Of a stretch of DNA of 5,168 nucleotides, positions 1-5,168 are shown piece by piece. The position numbers and the translations under genes were made by a program. The notes beneath the pieces were generated by a model. The model was given only the letters and a program-made list of their open reading frames with translations, was not told where the DNA came from and ran no database searches. This stretch comes from UBA6176 sp032119375 (GTDB lineage: Bacteria > Verrucomicrobiota > Verrucomicrobiia > Limisphaerales > UBA9464), in NCBI GenBank assembly GCA_964430505.1, contig CAYSGH010000158.1, forward strand, positions 1 through 5,168, in the 5' to 3' direction. Each line of letters opens with the position of its first letter. Position 1 is the first letter of the stretch.

Positions 1-182
1 ATTGACCTCCGGACGACGCCGTCGGAGCCGTGCTCCGGTAGCGTTTTGGGTTCCCCCCCCCGCCACCCGACTTTTACGCCGGCAACGTCACCCCCTTTGC
101 ACGCCGGCACGGACAGCCTCCCCGCTCTTTCACGCGATTTGCGGTTCCCCATCCGCCGGGAAAGGCGGTAGCGTCCCTAGCC
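1..182. other. Non-coding leader upstream of the DUF1501 gene
   Basis: I see no gene in this stretch. It holds a 6-bp hairpin (23-37), a run of nine C (53-61) and two copies of ACGCCGGCA (76-84 and 101-109). A TTGACC hexamer at 2-7 could pass for a -35 box, but there is no acceptable -10 box at the right distance, so I do not call a promoter. The promoter of the three-gene cluster may be here or further left. The purine stretch GGGAAAGGCGG (158-168) is the only Shine-Dalgarno-like sequence before the first gene, and it ends 14 nt before the ATG, longer than usual. Confidence 0.5.
23..37 (+). other. Short hairpin, possible weak terminator of a gene to the left
   Basis: CGGAGC (23-28) and GCTCCG (32-37) pair perfectly around a 3-nt loop, CGT. 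A TTTT run follows at 44-47, seven nucleotides after the stem, too far for a textbook intrinsic terminator. It could close an upstream transcript or be chance in GC-rich DNA. No upstream gene end can be confirmed in the window. Confidence 0.25.
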
Positions 183-1556
183 ATGGACGGGCCAACGCAC
201 AACTGCGCGGGCGTTCGCCGCCGGGATTTCCTCCAGCTCGGGCTCGGGGGCCTCATGGGCCTTGGGCTCGCGGACGGATTCCGGCTCCAGGCGGGCACCG
301 CATCGCGCACCCCCTCACGCGGCAAGAACGGCAGCCATCCCGCGACGGCCCCCCTCGCCCCAAAGGCCGCCAGTTGCATCCTCGTGTGGCTCGATGGCGG
401 CCCCTCGCACTACGAGACCTTCGATCCCAAGCCCGACGCCCCCTCGGACATCCGCGGCAACTTCAAGGACATCGCCACCGCCGTGCCCGGCATCCGCTTC
501 TCCGAGGCGGTACCCGAGCTCGCCAAGGTCGCCGACAAGGCCACCATCATCCGCTCGATTTGCCACAAGGACCCGAACCACGGCGGCGGCAACCATTACC
601 TGATGACGGGCTGTCCCACGCCCGTTCCCGTCGCGTGCGGGGCCTTCGTGACCTTCCATCCCTCCATGGGGTCCGTGGTGTCCTGGAAGCGCGGGCCGCG
701 CGACGGCATCCCGCCCTATGTCTCCATGCCCTCGGTCACGCGCAGCGGCGGGCCCAACTTCCTCGGCGGCCAGCACGCGCCGTTCGTGATCGACGGCTCG
801 CCGAACTCGGCCGGGTTCCGCGTCCGCGACGTGGTGCTGCCCGCCGACATCTCCGAGGGCCGCGCGGCGTCGCGCCGGCAGTTGCGCGCGGCGTTGGACG
901 GGATGAAGCGCCACGCCGACAAGCTGGCCGAGGATCCCGCCGTGGCGTTCGACCAGTACCTGGCCCAAGGCGTCAGCCTGGTGCTGTCCGACAAGGCCCA
1001 GGCGGCCTTCGACATCTCGCGCGAGGACGCCAAGGCCCGCGATTCCTACGGGCGCAACGACTTCGGGCAGCGCCTCCTCATGGCACGGCGCCTCGTCGAG
1101 GTCGGCGTGCCGTGGGTCACGGTGAACTCCGGCGGCTGGGACCATCACACCAAGCTCTTCGACGCCTACAAGGGCGACCAGGTCCGCAACATGGACCGCG
1201 GCATCGCCGCGCTGATCCGCGACCTCGACGAGCGCGGCCTCCTCGACTCCACGCTCGTCGTGCTGCTGGGCGAGTTCGGTCGCACCCCCAAGGTCAACAA
1301 GGACGCCGGGCGCGACCACTGGCCCCATGCCATGTCCGTCCTCATGGCCGGCGCCGGCTGCCCGCGCGGGGCCGTCATCGGCGCCACCGACGCCAAGGGC
1401 TACGCCGCCTCCGACGCCGTCCACAAGCCCGAGGACTTCACCGCCTCCATCTACCTCAAGATGGGCATCGACCCCAACGAGGTGCTCCACACCAACACCG
1501 GCCGGCCCGTCCAGCTCGTCAACAACGGGCGACGCATCCAGCAACTCTTCGCCTAG
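183..1556 (+). CDS. DUF1501 family protein with twin-arginine signal
   Basis: This 457-residue protein is a full-length member of the DUF1501 family (PF07394), related in fold to the alkaline phosphatase/sulfatase superfamily; its enzymatic activity has not been established. The N-terminus has a Tat signal: VRRRDFLQLG (residues 11-20) followed by a Gly/Leu-rich hydrophobic stretch to about residue 30, implying folded export to the periplasm. Family blocks appear in order: CILVWLDGGPSH (65-76), HKDPNHGGGNHYLMTG (128-143), NSGGWDHH (315-322), GEFGRTP (363-369) and GRDHWPH (376-382). D71, H133, D320, H321, E364, D378, H379 and H382 are plausible metal-site or catalytic residues, inferred from conservation. 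ATG 183 is chosen because it places the Tat motif at the expected distance from the start and no upstream in-frame start is close. It ends 3 nt before the PPC gene, in the same frame. DUF1501 genes of Planctomycetota and Verrucomicrobiota often sit beside DUF1549/DUF1553 genes; none is visible here. Confidence 0.93.
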   Translation: MDGPTHNCAGVRRRDFLQLGLGGLMGLGLADGFRLQAGTASRTPSRGKNGSHPATAPLAPKAASCILVWLDGGPSHYETFDPKPDAPSDIRGNFKDIATAVPGIRFSEAVPELAKVADKATIIRSICHKDPNHGGGNHYLMTGCPTPVPVACGAFVTFHPSMGSVVSWKRGPRDGIPPYVSMPSVTRSGGPNFLGGQHAPFVIDGSPNSAGFRVRDVVLPADISEGRAASRRQLRAALDGMKRHADKLAEDPAVAFDQYLAQGVSLVLSDKAQAAFDISREDAKARDSYGRNDFGQRLLMARRLVEVGVPWVTVNSGGWDHHTKLFDAYKGDQVRNMDRGIAALIRDLDERGLLDSTLVVLLGEFGRTPKVNKDAGRDHWPHAMSVLMAGAGCPRGAVIGATDAKGYAASDAVHKPEDFTASIYLKMGIDPNEVLHTNTGRPVQLVNNGRRIQQLFA

Positions 1557-1559
1557 CGG

Positions 1560-3266
1560 ATGGCCCCACGTCCCTTGTCGCACGGAATGCCCTGGGCGCG
1601 GGTCGCATCGGCCGTGTTCGCCCTGCTCGTGGTCCTCCACGGCGTTGCCCTCGCCGCCGTTCCCGTCCTCGACCACCTCCTGCCCGTCGCCCTCGCCCCG
1701 GGCGCTTCCAACGGCGTCACGTTGGTCGGGAAGTTCGACCCATGGCCCCCGCGCTTCTGGTCGGACCTCCCCGGCTTGTCCATCGAGCCTTCCACGAACA
1801 ACGGCTCGGTCGTGCTGCGCGTCCCGGCGCAGGCGTCGGCGGGCGTCCACTTCCTGCGCGCCTTCAATGCGGAGGGCGCCAGCGCGCCGCGGTTCCTCAT
1901 CATCGACGGTGCCTCCCCTTTGGTCGCGGAGACCGAGCCCAACAACGACGCCGCCCGCGAGGCCCAGCCCATCCGCCCGCCCGTCGTGCTCCAAGGCCGC
2001 CTCGAGAAGAACGGCGACGTGGACTCCGTCCGCGTCGAGCTGGAACCCGGCCAGTCCGTCGTGGCGTGGGCGCAGGCATACACGCTGATGTCGCCCATGG
2101 ACCCCGTGCTGCGCCTGCTCGACCCGCGCAACGTCCAGGTGGCGTGGAACCACGACGACGGCCGTTCCCTCGACCCCCTGCTCGCATGGACCGCCACCAC
2201 CGGCGGGCCGCATGTGCTTCAGTTCTTCACGTTCCCCTACCCCGCCGACTCCGACATCCGGCTCTCGGGCAAGCCGCATTCCGTGTATCGGCTGCATGTC
2301 CACGCGGGGCCGGTCGTCCGCCATGCCCTCCCGCTGGGCGTGCAACGCGGAGCCCGCGCCCCGTTCCGGCCCGTCGGCTGGAACCTCGGCGCCGCGTCCA
2401 ACGCCCCCGCCGCCTTCGACGCCACGAAGATTCCGCCCGGCGTCGCCACGTTCCCCTTCCACGTGCAGGGACGGCAGGCGCTCGTGGACCTCATCGTCGG
2501 CGACGGGCCCGAGGCCATGGAATCCGAGCCCAACGACGACGTCGCGAAGGCGGAACCCATGGACGTCCCGGGCGGGCGAACCGGCAACCTCGACCGCGAG
2601 GGCGACATCGACCGATTCCAGGTGACGGTGCGGAAGGGCGAGAAGCTCGTCGTCGCCGTGCAATCGGCCGCCCTGGGTTTCGCGTTGGATGGCTGGGTGC
2701 GGGTCGAGGACGCGACCGGCAAGGAGCTCGCCCGCAACGACGACGCGACGGGCAGCGATCCACGCCTCGAATGGACGGCCCCGGCCGACGGCTCCTACGT
2801 GGTCGCCGTGGGAAGCCTGCTTCAGCTTGGCGGTTCCGACCGATGGTACCACCTGTCCGTGGCTCGCCCCGTGCCATCGATGCGCCCCACCGTGACGGAC
2901 CACGCCTTCACCGTCGCGGCCGGCAAGACCAACGACATCGTCGTCGCCCTCGGGCGCGTCCATGGCCACGACGCCCCGCTGTCCGTGTCCATCGAGGGAT
3001 TGCCCACCGGCGTGGCCGCCCTCCCCGTGGAGGCAGCCGGCAAGGATGCGTCGGTGACCCTCCGCGTCGTCGCCGCCACCAACGCCGCCCCCGCGTCCGT
3101 GCCCATCCGGGTGCAGGTCAAGGACGCCAAGGATGGACGCGTCACCACCGTGCGCATGGACCTTGTCAGCGCCGGCGAGAACAACGGCGTGCCCCAAGGC
3201 TTCCGACGCGTCGTGCGCGACTCCATCGAGGACCTCTGGCTCACCGTCACCGCCCCCGCGAAATAG
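1560..3266 (+). CDS. Secreted PPC-domain (pre-peptidase C-terminal) protein
   Basis: This 568-residue protein has no recognisable catalytic domain. It starts with a Sec signal peptide: hydrophobic core about residues 15-31, likely cleaved after A30-L31-A32. Residues about 35-120 form an Ig/IPT-like beta region typical of planctomycetal and verrucomicrobial PPC proteins, including a segment of the type AGVHFLRAFNAEGASAPRF. Two PPC domains (PF04151) follow, each opened by its acidic signature: ETEPNND at 124-130 with GDVDSVRVEL downstream, and ESEPNDD at 321-327 with GDIDRFQVTV downstream. The first runs to about 250, the second to about 435. A linker beta region lies between them, and 436-568 looks like a further Ig-like beta-sandwich. 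PPC domains are beta-sandwiches found on secreted enzymes and surface proteins; a binding or scaffolding role is inferred. ATG 1560 follows the previous stop by 3 nt and has no good ribosome site, suggesting coupled translation. ATG 1587 (Met10) would give an equally good, shorter signal peptide. Confidence 0.9.
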   Translation: MAPRPLSHGMPWARVASAVFALLVVLHGVALAAVPVLDHLLPVALAPGASNGVTLVGKFDPWPPRFWSDLPGLSIEPSTNNGSVVLRVPAQASAGVHFLRAFNAEGASAPRFLIIDGASPLVAETEPNNDAAREAQPIRPPVVLQGRLEKNGDVDSVRVELEPGQSVVAWAQAYTLMSPMDPVLRLLDPRNVQVAWNHDDGRSLDPLLAWTATTGGPHVLQFFTFPYPADSDIRLSGKPHSVYRLHVHAGPVVRHALPLGVQRGARAPFRPVGWNLGAASNAPAAFDATKIPPGVATFPFHVQGRQALVDLIVGDGPEAMESEPNDDVAKAEPMDVPGGRTGNLDREGDIDRFQVTVRKGEKLVVAVQSAALGFALDGWVRVEDATGKELARNDDATGSDPRLEWTAPADGSYVVAVGSLLQLGGSDRWYHLSVARPVPSMRPTVTDHAFTVAAGKTNDIVVALGRVHGHDAPLSVSIEGLPTGVAALPVEAAGKDASVTLRVVAATNAAPASVPIRVQVKDAKDGRVTTVRMDLVSAGENNGVPQGFRRVVRDSIEDLWLTVTAPAK

Positions 3267-3273
3267 GTCCTTC

Positions 3274-3308
3274 CCGCCTCCCGCTCGCCACTCGCCGCTC
3301 GCTGCTCA
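3274..3308. repeat. Degenerate 7-nt tandem repeat in the spacer before the amidase
   Basis: Five consecutive heptamers can be laid out without gaps: CCGCCTC, CCGCTCG, CCACTCG, CCGCTCG, CTGCTCA. The consensus is CCGCTCG, and the two exact copies are at 3281-3287 and 3295-3301. The repeat fills most of the 50-nt gap between the PPC gene and the amidase. On the + strand it is almost pure pyrimidine with isolated G; on the - strand it reads as a GAGCGG/GAGTGG purine-rich tract. It leaves no room for a Shine-Dalgarno sequence ahead of ATG 3317. Confidence 0.6.
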
Positions 3309-3316
3309 CTCTCCCC

Positions 3317-4972
3317 ATGACACCCCGCTCCCGTCTCGTGCGTGCATGGTGGTTCGCCCCATGGGCCTTCCTCGCCCTGCTCGCTCCCGTTCGTGGCCAG
3401 ACTGCGGCCGATCCAGCCGGCGAACCCGGCACCATCCTTCGCGGGCTGGGGCTTCCCTTCACGGCCGATCAAGCCCGTCAACTCGGGCCCGCCGCCCGCG
3501 AGTCGCGCGAGGCCATCGACGCCATCCGTGCCCGGCCCACGCCGCCGGAGGTCTCGCAACCGCTCGTCTTCCGTCCCTTCGCAACCGTCCCGCCCATGCC
3601 GGACGGCCTGCGCTGGAAGCCGCCGGAAGGGATCCGACGTCCCGCCCGCGACGAGGACCTCGCGTGGCTTTCCGTCGCGGAGTTGGCCGCATTGATCCGG
3701 TCCCGGCAGGTGACGTCGGAGGAACTGGTCCGGCTCAGCCTCGATCGTCTTCGTCGTCACGACCCCACGCTTCGCGCCGTCGTTGCGTGGTGCGACGAAC
3801 GCGCCCTCGCGTCCGCACGGCGAGCCGACGCGGAGTTGCGCGGCGGCACGTGGCGCGGGCCGTTGCATGGCGTGCCCTTCGGGGCCAAGGACCTGCTCGA
3901 CGTGGCCGGGCTTCCCACGTCATGGGGCGTGGCCGTCCGGTCCAACACGCTCGCCACGCAGTCCGCCACCGTGATCCGGCGGCTGGAGGAGGCAGGGGCC
4001 GTGCTCGTGGCCAAGCTCAGCCTCGGCGAGCTGGCCATGGGCGACGTGTGGCACGGGGGCAAGACGCGCAACCCGTGGGATCCCTCCGCCGGCTCCAGCG
4101 GCTCGTCCGCCGGATCGGCCGCCGCCGTTGCGGCCGGCCTGGTCCCGTTTGCCATCGGGTCCGAAACCCTCGGCTCCATCGTGTCGCCCGCCACCGTGTG
4201 CGGCGTCACGGGGTTGCGTCCGACCTTTGGAAGGGTTCCCAGAACGGGTGCCATGGCGCTGTGCCCGTCGCTCGACAAGCTGGGACCGTTGACGCGCAGC
4301 GCCGACGACGCCGCCCTCGTCCTGGCCGCCATCCAAGGTCCCGACAACGACGATCCCGCCGCCGTGAACGCCGGGTTTCGATGGGACAACGCGGCGGCCA
4401 TCCGCGGGTTCAAGGTGGGCGTGCTCCGGGCGGACCTCGCGCGCGACAAGGAGGGGGCTGCCCGGCACGACGCGGCCGTTGCCGTGCTGCGCGAACTGGG
4501 TGCGGAAGTCACCGAGGTCGTCCTGTCCAACCATCCGCGAGGGCCGCTGATGCTCATCCTGCACGCCGAGGCGTCGGCCAGCTTCGAGCCATGGGTTCGG
4601 GACGGACGCGCCGACGGGTTGGTGCAGCAGGAGGATTGGAACTGGCCCAACCAGTTCCGGGCCGCGCGCCTGATCCCGGCGGTGGAATACCTGGAGGCCA
4701 ATCGGGCCCGCATGACCTTGGCGCGCGACATGGAGAAGCTGTTAGAACGCTTCGATGCCGTGGTGGCGCCGCCCTGGACGGGGGACGCGCTCCTGCTGGG
4801 CAACTTCTCCGGCCATCCCTGCGTGGTCCTGCCCACCGGGGCCAAGAACGCGAGCAAGCCCAACACGACGTGCCTGCTGGGGCGCTGGTTTGGGGAAGAG
4901 CGACTCCTGAAGGTGGCCCGCGCCTACCAACGCGCCACGGCATGGCACACGGCGCGGCCCCCGGGGTTCTGA
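3317..4972 (+). CDS. Secreted amidase (amidase signature family)
   Basis: This 551-residue enzyme belongs to the amidase signature family (PF01425), Ser-cisSer-Lys hydrolases of C-N bonds in amides; GatA and fatty acid amide hydrolase are relatives. A Sec signal peptide covers about residues 1-27 (Arg-rich start, then WWFAPWAFLALLAP, possible cleavage after V25-R26-G27). A linker runs to about 114 and the catalytic domain spans about 115-540. The triad is visible: K191 in FGAKDLLD, cis-Ser S263 in GSSGSSAGS, and nucleophile S287 in GSETLGSIVSPA; the 24-residue Ser-Ser spacing matches GatA. TLGSIVSPA replaces the commoner TGGSIRIPA, placing it in a subgroup of secreted amidases found in Bacteroidota, Planctomycetota and Verrucomicrobiota with no known substrate that I can name. 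The export signal and lack of GatB/GatC argue against a tRNA amidotransferase role. ATG 3317 has only pyrimidines before it; GTG 3338 (codon 8) is an alternative start. The gene may be cotranscribed with the PPC gene. One TTA leucine codon lies at 4742-4744. Confidence 0.93.
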   Translation: MTPRSRLVRAWWFAPWAFLALLAPVRGQTAADPAGEPGTILRGLGLPFTADQARQLGPAARESREAIDAIRARPTPPEVSQPLVFRPFATVPPMPDGLRWKPPEGIRRPARDEDLAWLSVAELAALIRSRQVTSEELVRLSLDRLRRHDPTLRAVVAWCDERALASARRADAELRGGTWRGPLHGVPFGAKDLLDVAGLPTSWGVAVRSNTLATQSATVIRRLEEAGAVLVAKLSLGELAMGDVWHGGKTRNPWDPSAGSSGSSAGSAAAVAAGLVPFAIGSETLGSIVSPATVCGVTGLRPTFGRVPRTGAMALCPSLDKLGPLTRSADDAALVLAAIQGPDNDDPAAVNAGFRWDNAAAIRGFKVGVLRADLARDKEGAARHDAAVAVLRELGAEVTEVVLSNHPRGPLMLILHAEASASFEPWVRDGRADGLVQQEDWNWPNQFRAARLIPAVEYLEANRARMTLARDMEKLLERFDAVVAPPWTGDALLLGNFSGHPCVVLPTGAKNASKPNTTCLLGRWFGEERLLKVARAYQRATAWHTARPPGF

Positions 4973-4981
4973 CAAATGGGT

Positions 4982-5017
4982 GTTGAGCCCGAGGACATGG
5001 GCGCTGCCGGTTGAGCC
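4982..5017. repeat. Direct repeat GTTGAGCC, two copies
   Basis: GTTGAGCC occurs at 4982-4989 and 5010-5017, 28 nt apart start to start. The following seven bases also resemble each other (CGAGGAC versus TAGAAAC, differing only by transitions). The second copy lies inside the loop of the 5004-5029 hairpin. The inverse sequence GGCTCA recurs downstream at 5079-5084 and 5101-5106. Confidence 0.55.
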
Positions 5018-5029
5018 TAGAAACGGCAG
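5004..5029. repeat. Inverted repeat CTGCCG/CGGCAG with 14-nt loop
   Basis: CTGCCG (5004-5009) and CGGCAG (5024-5029) are perfect complements enclosing GTTGAGCCTAGAAA. A G-T pair could extend the stem by one. There is no T-run after it, so it is not a classical terminator for the amidase, although it is the first stem after its stop codon and could act as a transcript end-stabilising structure. An AAGGAG follows at 5033-5038 with no start codon behind it. Confidence 0.45.
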
Positions 5030-5059
5030 TCGAAGGAGATTTCAAAACGAGGAAAGGGC

Positions 5060-5080
5060 CCTCCCATCCGGGAGGATGGG
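5060..5080. repeat. Two overlapping, mutually exclusive hairpins
   Basis: CCTCCC (5060-5065) pairs with GGGAGG (5070-5075) around ATCC. Alternatively CCCATCC (5063-5069) pairs with GGATGGG (5074-5080) around GGGA. The two stems share bases and cannot both form. Read on the - strand, the element is followed by GCCCTTTCC, so it might also serve as a terminator for a gene coming from the right; the T content is too low to call this. Confidence 0.45.
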
Positions 5081-5102
5081 CTCACGGGCAGGAACCCAAG
5101 GG

Positions 5103-5119
5103 CTCACCCTTCAGGTGAG
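5103..5119. repeat. Short hairpin CTCACC/GGTGAG
   Basis: CTCACC (5103-5108) and GGTGAG (5114-5119) pair perfectly around the 5-nt loop CTTCA. Its left arm overlaps the second copy of GGGCTCAC (5100-5107; first copy 5078-5085). No T-run follows. Confidence 0.4.
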
Positions 5120-5146
5120 GTCGTGGTGGGCTCGACGCGGCTGTAG

Positions 5147-5166
5147 GCCGGGTCCCCTGACCCGGC
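5147..5166. repeat. Perfect 8-bp palindromic hairpin, REP-like
   Basis: GCCGGGTC (5147-5154) and GACCCGGC (5159-5166) form an uninterrupted 8-bp stem with the loop CCCT, directly preceded by GTAG. Short GTAGGCCGGG-type palindromes of this shape recur between genes in some verrucomicrobial genomes as I recall them, so this is probably one copy of a dispersed intergenic repeat that may continue past the window edge. Copy number cannot be judged from this window. It could also be the stem of a terminator whose T-run is cut off. Confidence 0.5.
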
Positions 5167-5168
5167 GC

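Noticed and set aside
2..30. TTGACC as a -35 promoter element
   Set aside because: The bases 16-18 nt downstream are GC-rich and bear no resemblance to a -10 element.
315..3197. A 960-residue open frame on the - strand across the first two genes
   Set aside because: It is the antisense shadow of two genes with clear conserved domains. Its product is low-complexity and rich in Gly, Val, His and Asp, as expected from complementing GC-rich codons, with no recognisable domain.
2..4972. A reading frame open for 1656 codons on the + strand, ending with the amidase
   Set aside because: Only the part from ATG 3317 looks like protein. The preceding part is an Arg/Pro/His-rich translation out of frame with two well-supported genes, and is open because stop codons are rare at this GC content. 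It is not a fusion protein.
3317..4972. GatA subunit of the Glu-tRNA(Gln) amidotransferase
   Set aside because: The protein has a Sec signal peptide and a non-GatA nucleophile motif, is longer than typical GatA, and has no GatB or GatC gene nearby.
5033..5038. AAGGAG, a perfect Shine-Dalgarno core after the amidase
   Set aside because: No ATG, GTG or TTG lies within the usual distance downstream, and no open frame begins there on the + strand, so it does not mark a gene.
4973..5168. CRISPR-like or insertion-sequence remnant in the tail
   Set aside because: The direct repeats are only 8 nt long, with unequal spacing and no array. There are no terminal inverted repeats flanking a coding remnant and no transposase fragment in any frame.

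Overview
The window is uniformly GC-rich. It carries three complete genes, all on the + strand and tightly packed: a DUF1501 family protein with a twin-arginine signal (183-1556), a secreted protein with two PPC domains (1560-3266), and a secreted amidase-signature enzyme (3317-4972). DUF1501 proteins next to PPC-domain proteins are a hallmark of Planctomycetota and Verrucomicrobiota. The family variant of each protein and the hairpin-type repeat at the right edge suggest an environmental member of that superphylum, more likely Verrucomicrobiota. This assignment rests on family recognition, not on a marker gene.

Layout: 1-182 is a non-coding leader with a short hairpin, a nine-C run and a repeated 9-mer, but no clear promoter. 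Genes 1 and 2 are 3 nt apart and in the same frame (TAG-CGG-ATG), so they almost certainly share a transcript and are probably translationally coupled. Genes 2 and 3 are separated by 50 nt of almost pure pyrimidine built from a degenerate heptamer repeat; the amidase has no Shine-Dalgarno sequence there. From 4973 to the end there is no gene in view, but the 196 nt are rich in inverted and direct repeats, including a perfect 8-bp hairpin at the edge.

All three products carry export signals: Tat for the DUF1501 protein and Sec for the other two. The set therefore looks like an envelope or periplasmic module: a putative metallohydrolase-fold protein, a beta-rich binding or scaffold protein, and an amide hydrolase. 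The substrate cannot be read from the sequence. The DUF1549/DUF1553 gene that often accompanies DUF1501 genes is not in the window and could lie to the left.

I found no CRISPR array, tRNA, rRNA, transposase or recognisable defence or phage gene. The coding part is ordinary for this phylum. The parts most worth a second look are the structured 3' tail, the heptamer spacer, and the in-frame single-stop junction between genes 1 and 2.
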